64,000 nucleotides of DNA from Paenibacillus dendritiformis (GCF_945605565.1 NZ_OX216966.1:1981501-2045500), one strand, 5' to 3'; counted from the first letter of the stretch, positions 35,701 through 43,866 are shown. Translations and numbers: made by a program. Notes: generated from the letters alone by a model not told the origin.

Positions 35701-36115
35701 GGCGCGCGCGAGCGGGCATGCCTCGAATGATCAGCTCCTTGCAGGCAAGCGCATCCTGCTCGTCGATGACGATGTGCGCAACGTGTTCGCTCTGTCCAGC
35801 GTGCTGGAGCAGTACGATATGGACATCGTCTATGCGGAGAATGGCAGAGAAGCCATCGAGGCGTTGACTGGGGATCCGGAGCATTTTGACCTGGTCCTGA
35901 TGGATATGATGATGCCGGAAATGGACGGCTACGAGGCGATGCGCCTCATTCGGGAGATGCCTGCGTTCGAGAAGCTCCCGATCATTGCCCTGACCGCCAA
36001 GGCGATGAAGGAAGACCGCAACAAATGCATTGAAGCCGGGGCTTCCGACTATGTGAGCAAGCCGTTCCAGACCGAACAGCTGCTCTCGCTAATGCGGGTC
36101 TGGCTGTACAAGTAG
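32726..36115 (+). CDS. rsbK: Large hybrid sensor kinase, RsbK-like
   Basis: A 1129-residue multidomain protein. A transmembrane helix (about 8-26) is followed by an extracytoplasmic helical domain (to about 186), helix two (about 187-208) and HAMP (to about 265). Then come GAF (about 285-435, QYGALYIRDDLKNP and ICDTAPVELVVYPI), a coiled coil rich in Glu/Leu/Gln (about 445-540), and HisKA with phospho-His553 in ANMSHELRTPLNSL. HATPase_c (GTTSRKYGGAGLGLSISREL) and two receiver domains follow, with probable phosphoacceptor Asp915 and Asp1060. It lies between the RsbY-like phosphatase and the CheR-type methyltransferase, exactly where RsbK is expected. The start is TTG 32726 behind AGGGGGAGC. The signal it senses is unknown. 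Confidence 0.8.
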   Translation: MKLRTKLIIGYVMFMIIILALGWYSFARMGGLKQDLDHFYRDSFQKVELALSTRDDANAIARDLVTELLNPDKADQSGREVLDKVDGYKERINRSLEELTRKAAKAEEKQMVEAALHDWGRYDQFVTDAIRLSMENEYEQANQMRNEYGLDYQNYLLNSLGDLARYHEAMMDDQVTAATDTYEAALTWTAAIMLLGILVTAAVTLWVIPSVTRNLNTMSVMMRSLARGRMRVIQKLEPHTNDEIGEVIHVFKQMAEDIERRKRSEEQFRLVQEEQAWMDANIARVTELLNGAATLNQVGETFVSEFVPTLGAQYGALYIRDDLKNPDWLHLCGAYAANGSLQAETGFRVGEGLVGQCAHDEKPIYIHDVKNSSLRIQSGICDTAPVELVVYPIIFESTVIAVLELASVSPLAKKEQQLLEQLADQLGVIIHSISGRLRVEELLRESQTLTEELQCQSEELLTQQEEMRRSNEHLEAQTEALKRSEEMLQRQQEELEHYNTELIAKTRALEEQMLATQEKNEELEAARKEMERQALQLALASKYKSEFLANMSHELRTPLNSLLVLSQLLSENKEGNLQQKQIEYARTIHMSGSDLLKMIDEILDLSKVDAGKMHLNYEKVHLSELTAYIRDSFSEIASQKGLRLEVHMDENVPDSLVTDGHRVMQIIRNLMSNAVKFTNRGSVAFHIGMAAEEEIPAHIRKEGMPYFAMRVKDTGIGIPEEKQDLIFEAFQQLDGTTSRKYGGAGLGLSISRELARLLGGTLSVESKEDEGSTFTFYLPVQATRQPEAMEGSARLIEQWNEKAMASAAAEPSAAEPGEEPRDDEPAASPDRTWKKSHLEWDNAVMHEVAAAAEQKRERVCPLERKKLLIVEDDGPQMQSLIALIEGADVEVHAVSTGTEALKSLADTKYDGMVLDLLLPDMNGFELLDSMGAHAELSKVPVIVYTGKLLDKKEELELKKRARSIIIKDVKSPERLLQETMLLLNRSGEEEAGARASGHASNDQLLAGKRILLVDDDVRNVFALSSVLEQYDMDIVYAENGREAIEALTGDPEHFDLVLMDMMMPEMDGYEAMRLIREMPAFEKLPIIALTAKAMKEDRNKCIEAGASDYVSKPFQTEQLLSLMRVWLYK

Positions 36116-36160
36116 ACGGGATTACCTTCTCAAGATGACACAGACATGAAGGAGTATGGG

Positions 36161-37033
36161 ATGGAGATGACAGGCAGACCAACCGAACGGAACCGCGAGG
36201 AACAGCGTCCGCAGGATTCGGATCGGGAGAGAGTAGAAATCGAGCTGCTCCTGGAAGGAATTTATCGGGTCTATGGTTACGATTTTCGGGACTATGCCTT
36301 TCCTTCTCTTCAACGGCGAATCTGGCATCAAGTATATGCCGAGCAGGTGGAGACGATCTCCGAATTGCAAAGCCGCGTGCTCCATAACCGGGACAGCCTG
36401 CAGCGGCTCGTGCACAGCCTGTCCATTCCGGTGACGGAAATGTTCCGCGATCCCCAGATGTTCGGCGCCTTCCGCCGCACCGTGGTCCCTTTGCTCCGAA
36501 CCTATCCGTACATCCGCATCTGGCATGCCGGCTGCTCGACGGGGGAGGAGGTCTACTCGATGGCCATCCTTCTTCACGAGGAAGGGCTGTACGAGAAGAC
36601 GAGACTGTATGCGACCGACATGAATTCGCGTTCGCTGGGCATTGCCAAGGAAGGCATCTGCCCCTTGGACAAAATGAAATTGTACACCAAAAACTATATG
36701 GAAGCGGGCGGCACCCGTTCCTTCTCCGAATATTACACGGCTTCCGGAGAAGGGGTCGTCATTCATCCCTACTTGCGCAAAAACATTATTTTTGCCGAGC
36801 ATAATCTGGCGACGGACCGTTCCTTCAACGAGTTCAATGTCATTCTCTGCCGCAATGTCATGATCTATTTCAACGACCCGCTGCGCAACCGGGTGCATGA
36901 GCTGTTCTACGAGAGTCTCGCCCCGCTGGGCGTGCTCATTGTCGGCGCCAAGGAATCGCTGCATTTCACGGTGCATGAATCACGCTATGAGGAGATGGAC
37001 CGGAACGAGAAGATTTATCGCAAAATACGGTAG
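36161..37033 (+). CDS. rsbM: CheR-type methyltransferase, RsbM-like
   Basis: A 290-residue S-adenosylmethionine-dependent methyltransferase. It has the CheR N-terminal helical domain (IYRVYGYDFRDYAFPSLQRR), the SAM-binding motif HAGCSTGEEVYSMAILL, a catalytic loop RLYATDMNSRSLGIAKEG and the conserved end NVILCRNVMIYFNDP. No chemotaxis receptor is nearby. In the B. cereus group RsbM methylates RsbK and damps sigma-B activation, and this gene lies between two kinases of the sigma-B locus. I prefer ATG 36161 behind AAGGAG over ATG 36146. Confidence 0.8.
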   Translation: MEMTGRPTERNREEQRPQDSDRERVEIELLLEGIYRVYGYDFRDYAFPSLQRRIWHQVYAEQVETISELQSRVLHNRDSLQRLVHSLSIPVTEMFRDPQMFGAFRRTVVPLLRTYPYIRIWHAGCSTGEEVYSMAILLHEEGLYEKTRLYATDMNSRSLGIAKEGICPLDKMKLYTKNYMEAGGTRSFSEYYTASGEGVVIHPYLRKNIIFAEHNLATDRSFNEFNVILCRNVMIYFNDPLRNRVHELFYESLAPLGVLIVGAKESLHFTVHESRYEEMDRNEKIYRKIR

Positions 37034-37045
37034 GAGGTACTACGG

Positions 37046-38260
37046 ATGACTACCTTGGAACCGATAAATATACTGATGGTCGATGACAGACCTGAAAATC
37101 TGCTGGCGCTGGAGGCGGTCCTGTCCGAAGAAAGCTACCGGCTCGTCAAGGCGACGTCGGGCGAGGAGGCCTTGCGCCATCTGATGAAGAGCGAATTCGC
37201 GGTCATCGTCCTCGACGTTCAAATGCCCGGCATGGACGGCATCGAGACCGCCAAGTGGATTAAAGCGCGGGAAAAGACGAAAAACATCCCGATCATCTTC
37301 GTATCCGCCAACTACAAAGAGACCGAGCATCTCTTCGCCGGCTATTCGGCAGGCGGGATAGATTACATGATCAAGCCGTTCGTCCCCCATATTCTCAAAT
37401 CCAAAATTCACAGCTTCGTCGGCATGTTCCTGGCGCAGAAGCGGTTGCAAGCGCAGAAGATGCTCCTTCACCAGAAGACGCAGGAGCTGGAGCGGATGAA
37501 CCGCGAGCTGGCTGCGGCGAAGGAAGCCGCCGAACGCGCCGCTCTCGCCCGGACGCAGTTCCTGGCGATGATGAGCCATGAGATCCGCACCCCGATGAAC
37601 GGAGTGCTCGGCATGGTCGATCTGCTGATGGATACCGAACTCACTCCCGAGCAGGGGAATTATGCCGAGATGATCCGGAAGAGCGCGGATGCGCTTATTC
37701 GGACGATCAACAACATTCTCGACTTCACGAAGATGGAGTCGGGCAAGCTGGAGCTGGACGAATTCCCGTTCAACTGCAACGCGCTCGTCTCGGAAGTGTA
37801 TGAGCTGTTCACGCCCGAAGCGAGCAAGCGCGATCTGAAGCTGACATACACCATTGCGCCCGATGTGCCGAATTGTCTCTACGGCGACATGTTCCGGCTG
37901 CGGCAGATTCTCGTCAACCTGGTCGGGAACGCCGTCAAGTTCACGGACAGCGGTGAGGTCGAGATCCGCATCTCCCTTCTGCCGGAACGGCAGCGAGAAG
38001 AGGACCAGGAACGGATGAAGGTCCAATTTGAAGTGAAGGATTCGGGCGTCGGCATTCCCGAAAATAAAATGGACGGGCTGTTCCAGCCGTTCTCCCAACT
38101 GGATTCCTCGATGAACCGCAAGTACGGCGGAAGCGGGCTCGGACTGGCGATCTGCAAATCGCTCGTCCACATGATGCAGGGAGATATCCGTACCGTTCCC
38201 GTAGAGGAAGGCGCATTGTTCGTCTTCCATGTATGGCTGGGGACATGCGAGGAGCCGTAG
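37046..38260 (+). CDS. Receiver-histidine kinase fusion
   Basis: A 404-residue soluble protein. The N-terminal receiver (about 6-125; Asp57 in [13 protein letters not shown]) is followed by HisKA with His178 in [16 protein letters not shown] and HATPase_c ([36 protein letters not shown]). A receiver placed before the kinase core and no membrane segments suggest that it relays phosphate from, or modulates, the RsbK-like kinase rather than sensing outside signals. It lies 12 bp after the methyltransferase. Such an additional kinase is not part of the minimal B. cereus RsbK/RsbY/RsbM set. Confidence 0.87.
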   Translation: MTTLEPINILMVDDRPENLLALEAVLSEESYRLVKATSGEEALRHLMKSEFAVIVLDVQMPGMDGIETAKWIKAREKTKNIPIIFVSANYKETEHLFAGYSAGGIDYMIKPFVPHILKSKIHSFVGMFLAQKRLQAQKMLLHQKTQELERMNRELAAAKEAAERAALARTQFLAMMSHEIRTPMNGVLGMVDLLMDTELTPEQGNYAEMIRKSADALIRTINNILDFTKMESGKLELDEFPFNCNALVSEVYELFTPEASKRDLKLTYTIAPDVPNCLYGDMFRLRQILVNLVGNAVKFTDSGEVEIRISLLPERQREEDQERMKVQFEVKDSGVGIPENKMDGLFQPFSQLDSSMNRKYGGSGLGLAICKSLVHMMQGDIRTVPVEEGALFVFHVWLGTCEEP

Positions 38261-38273
38261 GATTCGATTCGAT

Positions 38274-38299
38274 GTTTCGGGCCCTCGCATTTCGGTTAT
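38274..38299 (+). promoter_or_regulatory. Sigma-B-like promoter of rsbV-rsbW-sigB
   Basis: GTTTCG (38274-38279), a 14-bp spacer and GGTTAT (38294-38299), 59 bp before the rsbV start. In Bacillus the rsbV-rsbW-sigB genes are likewise read from a sigma-B promoter, giving positive feedback. Confidence 0.65.
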
Positions 38300-38358
38300 T
38301 TACGTTACAGTGAGGGATTAGGTCAGAACCTAGAAGTCGTGAGTTAGGAGAGGAAGCT

Positions 38359-38679
38359 ATGAACGGCAATAAATTCAAAGTAACGACGCAGCAAGATGAA
38401 CATCAAGTGACAGTGCATTTGCAAGGGGATCTGGACTTGGCGGCCGCAGGGGAGTTCCGCAGCCTGCTGGAGCCGATTGTCAATGACCCGGCACTGGATT
38501 TGACCTTGGATCTGCAGGAGCTTACCTATATCGACAGCACCGGGATCGGGATTCTCATCTCCGTGCTGAAGCTTCGGAAGGAGCAGCAAGCGCAGTTCCG
38601 CATCGTTCATGTTCCGCAGCAGATTCAGAAGCTGTTCGATATGACGGGGATTTCGAAGTTTTTGACACCGAACGCATAA
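38359..38679 (+). CDS. rsbV: Anti-sigma factor antagonist RsbV
   Basis: A 106-residue STAS-domain protein. The loop LTYIDSTGIGIL holds Ser60, the residue phosphorylated by RsbW in this family. In its dephosphorylated form RsbV would sequester RsbW and so liberate sigma-B. ATG 38359 follows AGGAGAGGAAGC. It is followed after 29 bp by rsbW, with the order V-W-sigma as in Bacillus. A sigma-B-like promoter precedes it. Confidence 0.9.
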   Translation: MNGNKFKVTTQQDEHQVTVHLQGDLDLAAAGEFRSLLEPIVNDPALDLTLDLQELTYIDSTGIGILISVLKLRKEQQAQFRIVHVPQQIQKLFDMTGISKFLTPNA

Positions 38680-38708
38680 ATTTAAGGGATGATGAAAGGG
38701 AATGACTT

Positions 38709-39167
38709 ATGGCAAATGACAGAGAGCGGAAGCAAATCAAATTAATTCTGCCTGCGCAAGCGGCATATGTCGATCTGGCCCGTCTGACGCTGTACGGCAT
38801 TGCAAGCCGCATCGGGTTCTCTTACGAGGATATCGAGGATATGAAGGTCGCCATCTCCGAGGCCTGTAACAACGCGGTATTATACGCTTACCGAACGACG
38901 CAGGGGATGGTCGAAATTATTTTCGAGGAGGGACCTGACGAGATCGGCATCATGGTCAAGGACGAGGGCGGCAGCTTCGATGCGGACAGCAAGACGAGCG
39001 GCTTATGCGGGTGGCATGAGAAGAGCCTGGACGAGGTAGAAGCCGGGGGGCTCGGGTTCTACCTGATGCAGGCGCTGATGGATGATGTGGAAGTGATGAG
39101 CACGGAGGGGCGAGGCACTGTTGTCAAAATGCGCAAGCGACTTTTGAAAAGCGGAGAACTGATATGA
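38709..39167 (+). CDS. rsbW: Anti-sigma factor / RsbV kinase RsbW
   Basis: A 152-residue GHKL-type serine kinase. The N-box is in KVAISEACNNAVLYAY, the Mg-ATP Asp in IMVKDEGGSFD, and the glycine box in GGLGFYLMQALMDD. It would hold sigma-B inactive and phosphorylate RsbV at Ser60. The start ATG 38709 lies 8 bp behind AGGGAATG. Its last codons overlap the sigB start (ATGA), coupling synthesis of anti-sigma and sigma. Confidence 0.9.
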   Translation: MANDRERKQIKLILPAQAAYVDLARLTLYGIASRIGFSYEDIEDMKVAISEACNNAVLYAYRTTQGMVEIIFEEGPDEIGIMVKDEGGSFDADSKTSGLCGWHEKSLDEVEAGGLGFYLMQALMDDVEVMSTEGRGTVVKMRKRLLKSGELI

Positions 39168-39934
39168 GCGCAGCCTCCCGGCATGGAACAGCCGAAGATG
39201 CGATTCAGCTCATCAGTGATTATCAGAAGACGCAGGACAACGATATCGCCACGCTCCTCATCCACAAGTATGAGCCCATGGTCAAGATGGCCGCTGGCAA
39301 AATTTCGCGCAACCGTCCCGATTTGTACGAAGACCTGATGCAGGTCGGCAATATGGCATTGATTCGTCTGCTGCAGCAATTCGACAGCTCCTTGGGCGTA
39401 CCCTTCGAAGCTTATGCGATGAAGAGCATGATCGGTCATATGAAAAATTTCCTTCGGGACAAGTCGTGGTATATTCAAGTGCCGCGCCGAATCAAGGAGA
39501 AGGGAGCCCTCATTCAGCAGACGATCGACGAATTGACCGTTCAGCTGGAACGTTCGCCGAACGTGGAGGAGATTGCGGAGCGGCTCGAATTATCCGTTGA
39601 GGAGACTGTCGAAGTATTGGCCGGCCGGGAATGCTATCATTATGTGTCGCTGGACACGCCATTGTCGCAGGAAGAGAGCGCGGCGACGCTGGGGGAGCTG
39701 ATCAGCTCGGACAGCGACGATTACGAAGCCGTCGAGCGCCGGATGGATCTGAGCGATGCGATGGCAGCGCTCAAAGCGGAAGAGCGGCAGGTGCTTGCCC
39801 TCGTATTCGAGGAAGGGCTGTCCCAGCGCGCGGCCGCCGAACGGCTCGGGGTATCCCAGATGAGCGTCTCGCGGATTCAACGCAGAGCAACGGACAAGCT
39901 CCGGCATATTCTATCCTCCCGCTATGACGGATAG
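39164..39934 (+). CDS. sigB: General stress sigma factor sigma-B
   Basis: A 256-residue sigma-70-family factor of group 3. Region 2 begins in YEDLMQVGNMALIRLLQQFD, with the -10 recognition stretch at MKSMIGHMKNFLRD. Region 3 and region 4 follow (LSQRAAAERLGVSQMSVSRIQ), the last being the helix-turn-helix that contacts -35. It overlaps rsbW by 4 bp. Three nearby promoters (before rsbV, the YtxG-like gene and the DUF1328 gene) resemble its Bacillus consensus. The neighbouring YtxG- and YtxH-like genes also support general stress control. Confidence 0.9.
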   Translation: MSAASRHGTAEDAIQLISDYQKTQDNDIATLLIHKYEPMVKMAAGKISRNRPDLYEDLMQVGNMALIRLLQQFDSSLGVPFEAYAMKSMIGHMKNFLRDKSWYIQVPRRIKEKGALIQQTIDELTVQLERSPNVEEIAERLELSVEETVEVLAGRECYHYVSLDTPLSQEESAATLGELISSDSDDYEAVERRMDLSDAMAALKAEERQVLALVFEEGLSQRAAAERLGVSQMSVSRIQRRATDKLRHILSSRYDG

Positions 39935-39963
39935 CTGTCCTGCGCCTTATGCCGCGGACAGAA

Positions 39964-39990
39964 CGAAGCACGCCTCCAGGGCGTGCTTCG
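39964..39990 (+). terminator. Terminator after sigB
   Basis: CGAAGCACGCC (39964-39974) and GGCGTGCTTCG (39980-39990) form a perfect 11-bp stem. The T run is poor (ATGGTTGCTCTTC), but the hairpin separates two convergent units. Confidence 0.6.
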
Positions 39991-40031
39991 ATGGTTGCTC
40001 TTCTCGATCATTCGGGTCATCCCCATAACAC

Positions 40032-40439
40032 TCAGTCCGTCATGGCTTGAACCTGTCTCAGCTCCGCTTCGCACGGAGCGATGGCATGGAGCAGATCCGC
40101 ATCGGAAGCGGGGGGCTCCACGCCGGGAACGCTGAGCTTGCGCTCGAGCTGGGCGCACAGCTTCGACAGGATCGTCCACGCTCTTGCCTGTATCGCTTCC
40201 GGCACAGGCGCGTTGCTCGAGAAGCCCGCCAAGCCGGCTTCGACCTGCAACGCTCCGTTCGCCAGCTTGACAGCCGGAACGGTGAACATATGGCTTGCCC
40301 TTGCTGTATCAAGCGCCTCGTTCACCAGCCCCAGCACGAAGACTTCCTGCTCGCTGCACTGAATGCCGGTGAAGCCGTGCCGCAAAAATAATTTGCGCAC
40401 GGCTTCGGCCTGAGCAGAGACGGGAGGTATCGGCGTCAT
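40032..40439 (-). CDS. Hypothetical protein following the YtxH-like gene
   Basis: A 135-residue soluble, mostly helical protein with no motif I can recognise. It contains EVFVLGLVNEALDTARASHM and a Cys in the phrase IQCSEQEVF. ATG 40439 is best served by the GGGAGG upstream on the minus strand; ATG 40445 would be too close. It lies 14 bp after the YtxH-like gene and is likely co-transcribed, so it may belong to the same stress regulon. Confidence 0.55.
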   Translation of the reverse strand: MTPIPPVSAQAEAVRKLFLRHGFTGIQCSEQEVFVLGLVNEALDTARASHMFTVPAVKLANGALQVEAGLAGFSSNAPVPEAIQARAWTILSKLCAQLERKLSVPGVEPPASDADLLHAIAPCEAELRQVQAMTD

Positions 40440-40453
40440 TCCCATTCCTCCCG

Positions 40454-40819
40454 TCAGTTCGAGTTCAGCTGACTCGCCACTTCATCCGCCACATCGGAAG
40501 AAGCTTCCTTCAACTGCGCCGTCGCTTCGGATGCGGCGTCCTTCACGGTAGCCGCCACCTGCTGGGACGCATCCTTCATGCTGTGCACGACCGCTTCGGC
40601 CTTGCTGCCGACCGACTTGACGGCATCGGCGGTCTTCGTGCCGAGATCACAGGCGATATCCTTCGTCTTCTCGCCCACCTTCTGCGCCGTGTCGCACAGA
40701 TCGGAACGCAATTCGCGGCCCGACTTCGGTGCCAGCAGCAGGGCAGCCGCCGCGCCGATAATGCCGCCGACGATGGCGCCTTTCAAAAATCCGTTGGAAT
40801 TGTTATTATTTTCACTCAC
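40454..40819 (-). CDS. YtxH-domain general stress protein
   Basis: A 121-residue protein. The N-terminal membrane motif FLKGAIVGGIIGAAAALLLA is followed by PKSGRELR, the YtxH signature. A Lys/Asp/Ala-rich amphipathic helix then runs to the end, of a type seen in apolipoprotein- or LEA-like stress proteins. The GTG at 40819 is preferred (AAGGAG is 9 nt upstream); ATG 40828 and 40825 would be too near the binding site. A weak sigma-B-like box precedes it, and the sigma-B operon lies next to it on the other strand. Confidence 0.75.
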   Translation of the reverse strand: MSENNNNSNGFLKGAIVGGIIGAAAALLLAPKSGRELRSDLCDTAQKVGEKTKDIACDLGTKTADAVKSVGSKAEAVVHSMKDASQQVAATVKDAASEATAQLKEASSDVADEVASQLNSN

Positions 40820-40864
40820 TATCATCATCTCCTTGTACGTCATTCGTTGCTATCTACCATACGA

Positions 40865-40890
40865 TTACACCGATTTACCGCTTTTGAAAC
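40865..40890 (-). promoter_or_regulatory. Weak sigma-B-like promoter of the YtxH-like gene
   Basis: On the minus strand GTTTCA (40890-40885), a 14-bp spacer and GTGTAA (40870-40865), which matches GGGTAT at four of six positions. The -35 box is a perfect copy of those of the stress genes near 30650. Confidence 0.35.
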
Positions 40891-40917
40891 AGGCTGTGCC
40901 GAAATTTGATCCCCCAA

Positions 40918-41622
40918 TTACGCACGGCGCTTGCGGCGGATCCATTGCAGCGCGTAAATGCAGGTGGTAAGCCAGACGCCTCCTGCGCAGAAGCCGGCGA
41001 TCACATCCGTAGCATAATGCACGCCCAGATAAATCCGGCTCAAGCCGATGGCCAGGATGAGCAGCCCGGTCAGGACGAGAATATAGGCGGCAGGCCGCCC
41101 CCGTTCCTTGCGATGCAGCCAGAGGAGATAGCCAAGCATGCCATAGAACGCGATCGAAGCCATGGAATGGCCGCTCGGGAAGCTGTATCCGGATTCGACC
41201 ACCCAGTGCTCCCATGACGGTCTGGCGCGCTGAATCAGGTTTTTGATGATCAGGTTCAGCGTGTAGCTGCCGCCAAGCGCGGCCAGCAAGCCGAGCGCAT
41301 CCCAGCGCCGCTTGAATCCCCAGGCGCAAATGCCTGCGCACAGCAGCGAGATGGGGATAATGCCGTGGCTGGAAGCGAGATCGGTGAACAAGGCTACGGC
41401 CTTGGTCAGCCCCGGCGATGCGGCGAGCCGCACCGTGTCCGTGACGGCGGCGTCAAATTGTTGAAAGTTGTCCGCGAGGACTCCCCGAATCAACACAAAA
41501 AGCAGTACGATCAGAATCAGAACGGCAAGGCCGCCCCATAATAGGCTTAATGTGAACATCGCCGTTTCTTTCGGGGAGGGGGCGGCCGGTTTGTTGCTGG
41601 ATTGATGATTCATCGCTGTCAT
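40918..41622 (-). CDS. PAP2-type membrane phosphatase
   Basis: A 234-residue, six-helix membrane phosphatase. The three catalytic motifs are KNLIQRARP (K-x6-RP), SGYSFPSGHSMAS (PSGH) and SRIYLGVHYATD (SR-x5-H-x3-D). Such enzymes release phosphate from undecaprenyl pyrophosphate or other lipid phosphates at the outer face of the membrane. A role in bacitracin resistance or lipid recycling is possible but cannot be read here. It starts at ATG 41622 (ATG 41613 is an alternative). No neighbour is clearly linked to it. Confidence 0.85.
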   Translation of the reverse strand: MTAMNHQSSNKPAAPSPKETAMFTLSLLWGGLAVLILIVLLFVLIRGVLADNFQQFDAAVTDTVRLAASPGLTKAVALFTDLASSHGIIPISLLCAGICAWGFKRRWDALGLLAALGGSYTLNLIIKNLIQRARPSWEHWVVESGYSFPSGHSMASIAFYGMLGYLLWLHRKERGRPAAYILVLTGLLILAIGLSRIYLGVHYATDVIAGFCAGGVWLTTCIYALQWIRRKRRA

Positions 41623-41819
41623 GATTTCTCCTTAAGCGGCACACAGGCGGGTGAACACATGCTCTCGCCTGAGGCTGTGTGAATATAAATAGACCGAATA
41701 CAGGAAAGAGCCCCATTATATGAATATCACAAAGCTTCTATCGAATGCAAATAGACCGATAGGCAGCGGCTTCGGAAAGGGATATAATTTAGGAAGTGGC
41801 TACGAGGAAAGGAAGACCG

Positions 41820-42830
41820 ATGATGAATGAACGACTGATAGAAGAAACGCGCAACGGCTGGCTGGAATGCGAGCATCGGGGCGCGATATGCGGCATGGAC
41901 GAACATGGCCGCATCCGTTATGCTGTAGGGGACACGGCCCGGCCGATGTTTCTCCGTTCGGCAGCCAAGCCGCTGCAGGCGATTCCGGTCGTGCGAAGCG
42001 GAATGCTGGATCATTTCCAGCTTGAGGATCGGGACTTGGCGCTAATGACTGCCTCGCACCGGGGAGAAGCGGCCCATGTCGATACGTTGGAGCATGTGAT
42101 GGAGCATTGCGAGCTTCGCGACGAGGAGCTGATCTGCAGTCCTTCTCTGCCGCTCCATGAGGAATCAAGAGAAGCGCTGCTTCGCCAGGGCGGAGACCGG
42201 CGGCGCATGTACCACAATTGCGCGGGCAAGCATTTCGGCGTGTTGGCCTGGAGCAAGATGGCCGGCATGGACATGGCATCGTATGCCGATCCCGCGCATC
42301 CGGCCCAGCGCCAGATGAGAGACATGATCAGCTACATGTCGGAAGTGCCGCAGGAGGCGATGATTCAAGGGACGGACGGATGCGGATTCCCGGTATACGG
42401 CATTCCGCTGACCGGTCTGGCGACCGCCTACCTTAAGCTGGCCTGTCCTGATCTGATCGGAGACGCGTCCACGAGGGAAGCCGCGGCGCGCGTTCGCCGC
42501 GCGATGCAGCGCTATCCGTTCCTGGTCGGGGGCACGGACCGGGTCGACTCGCTGCTGATGGAGGATGACAACATCATCGCCAAGGGCGGGTTCAAAGGGA
42601 TCTTCGCCTTCGCGCTGACCAAGGAGCGGCTCGGCTTCGCCTTCAAGATAGCCGACGGATCAGATGAAGAGTGGGCGTTGGTGACTGCCTCCATTCTGGA
42701 GCAGATCGGGTACGAGCGCCGGGAGACGGTAGAGCGTCTTCGCAGCCGGATACCGGCGGTGATTCTCAATGACAACGGCCGGCAGGTCGGGGAACGACGG
42801 ACCGTCTTCGTGCTGAAGCCGGGAACGTAA
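41820..42830 (+). CDS. Asparaginase of the AnsA/ReAII (PF06089) type
   Basis: A 336-residue hydrolase turning asparagine into aspartate and ammonia. Motifs characteristic of the thermolabile, Rhizobium-type family are present: FLRSAAKPLQAIPVVRSG, TASHRGEAAHVDTL, HNCAGKHFGVLA and GTDGCGFPVYGIPLTGLA. It is unrelated to the type I/II asparaginases of Bacillus. The ATG at 41820 follows GAGGAAAGGAAG; GTG 41796 is a poorer alternative. A TATAAT lies about 40 bp upstream. CutC is downstream, but no functional link is evident. Confidence 0.85.
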   Translation: MMNERLIEETRNGWLECEHRGAICGMDEHGRIRYAVGDTARPMFLRSAAKPLQAIPVVRSGMLDHFQLEDRDLALMTASHRGEAAHVDTLEHVMEHCELRDEELICSPSLPLHEESREALLRQGGDRRRMYHNCAGKHFGVLAWSKMAGMDMASYADPAHPAQRQMRDMISYMSEVPQEAMIQGTDGCGFPVYGIPLTGLATAYLKLACPDLIGDASTREAAARVRRAMQRYPFLVGGTDRVDSLLMEDDNIIAKGGFKGIFAFALTKERLGFAFKIADGSDEEWALVTASILEQIGYERRETVERLRSRIPAVILNDNGRQVGERRTVFVLKPGT

Positions 42831-42877
42831 GCGGCTGCAACCGAAGGCGGGAACGCAACATGGAGAGAGGCAGGGTG

Positions 42878-43582
42878 ATGGAGATGAAGCAAGTGCTGCT
42901 GGAAGTGATAGGGACGACACGGGAAGAGGTGGTGACAGCGGCCCGGAACGGGGCGGATCGAATCGAGCTGATTACCGCCATTACCGAAGGCGGGCTGACG
43001 CCGAGCCTCGGACTTGTGTATGAGGCGGTGGAGGCGGTGGACATTCCGGTCAACGTCATGATCCGGCCGCACAGCCGATCTTTTATGTATGATGCGGATG
43101 ATATGCGAACGATTGTGGCCGATGTGCGGCTCATCCGTTCTACCGGAGCGAACGCGATCGTATTCGGCGCCTTGACGCCGGAAGGAACGATAGACAAGGC
43201 AGCTCTCGAGCAGGTGCTTGAGGCCGCCGACGGCCTGCCGATGACCTTCCATCGGGCCGTGGACGAGACGAGGGACATCTATGAAGCGCTCGATGTGCTG
43301 CTCGGGTATCCTCAGATTACGAGCGTACTGACCTCGGGAGGACAGCCGAGCGCCTTGCAGGCGACCGATGTAATCGCCGAGATGGTCCGGCGCGCGGAAG
43401 GCTCCTTGCTGTCGATTCTGGCCGGCAGCGGGCTTACGGTGGAGTCGGTCGGCGGATTCATTCAGGAGACGGGCGTCCGCCATGTCCATTTCGGATCGAA
43501 CGTAAGGCAGGGAACGCGGTCACTGTCGCCGATCGATCCCGAGCGGTTGTCAGGTCTGGCCGCGCTGCTTCGCACAGTATAG
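42878..43582 (+). CDS. cutC: CutC-family protein
   Basis: A 234-residue TIM-barrel protein of the CutC family, once linked to copper homeostasis though the activity is unsettled. Family marks are LLEVIGTTREEVVTAARNGA, RIELITAITEGGLTPS, VMIRPHSRSFMY, MTFHRAVDE, LTSGGQPSAL and HVHFGSNV. The start is uncertain: ATG 42878 is used; ATG 42860 and 42884 are possible. It follows the asparaginase gene by 47 bp. The copper-type locus at 1000-4144 is far away. Confidence 0.85.
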   Translation: MEMKQVLLEVIGTTREEVVTAARNGADRIELITAITEGGLTPSLGLVYEAVEAVDIPVNVMIRPHSRSFMYDADDMRTIVADVRLIRSTGANAIVFGALTPEGTIDKAALEQVLEAADGLPMTFHRAVDETRDIYEALDVLLGYPQITSVLTSGGQPSALQATDVIAEMVRRAEGSLLSILAGSGLTVESVGGFIQETGVRHVHFGSNVRQGTRSLSPIDPERLSGLAALLRTV

Positions 43583-43597
43583 ACGTCCAATCCCGCC

Positions 43598-43632
43598 CTT
43601 GACCGGCTGCCGGCTCTGCCGGCCCGGTCAAG
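43598..43632. terminator. Shared terminator between cutC and the DUF1128 gene
   Basis: CTTGACCGG (43598-43606) and CCGGTCAAG (43624-43632) form a perfect 9-bp stem with an additional GCCGG stem in the loop, between two convergent genes. T runs are weak. Confidence 0.6.
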
Positions 43633-43641
43633 AGCAGGAAC

Positions 43642-43866
43642 TCAGCCCTGGCGCAGGCGGCCGAGCTCGGAGACGAGCGCTTCCATTTCGCTAATGCTGT
43701 ACGATGATTTGCTCATGACGATGTCGTATACATCCTTAATATCGTCATATTGCTCCACGGAGAAGGCGGAGGGCTGCATCGCGGCTGCCGTCGCCATCTT
43801 CAGGCGCCCCTTGATCGCCTCAATCATCAATTCCACGTTCTGCTGCGTTTTTTCATTGGTAATCAT
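43642..43866 (-). CDS. DUF1128 (YfkI-like) protein
   Basis: A 74-residue soluble helical protein. NVELMIEAIKGRLKMATAAA and QYDDIKDVYDIVMSKSSYSI are characteristic of DUF1128, found widely in Bacilli without known function. ATG 43866 follows GAGGAGGAATAGC; the frame is open further upstream, but that part has no start signal. Confidence 0.85.
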   Translation of the reverse strand: MITNEKTQQNVELMIEAIKGRLKMATAAAMQPSAFSVEQYDDIKDVYDIVMSKSSYSISEMEALVSELGRLRQG

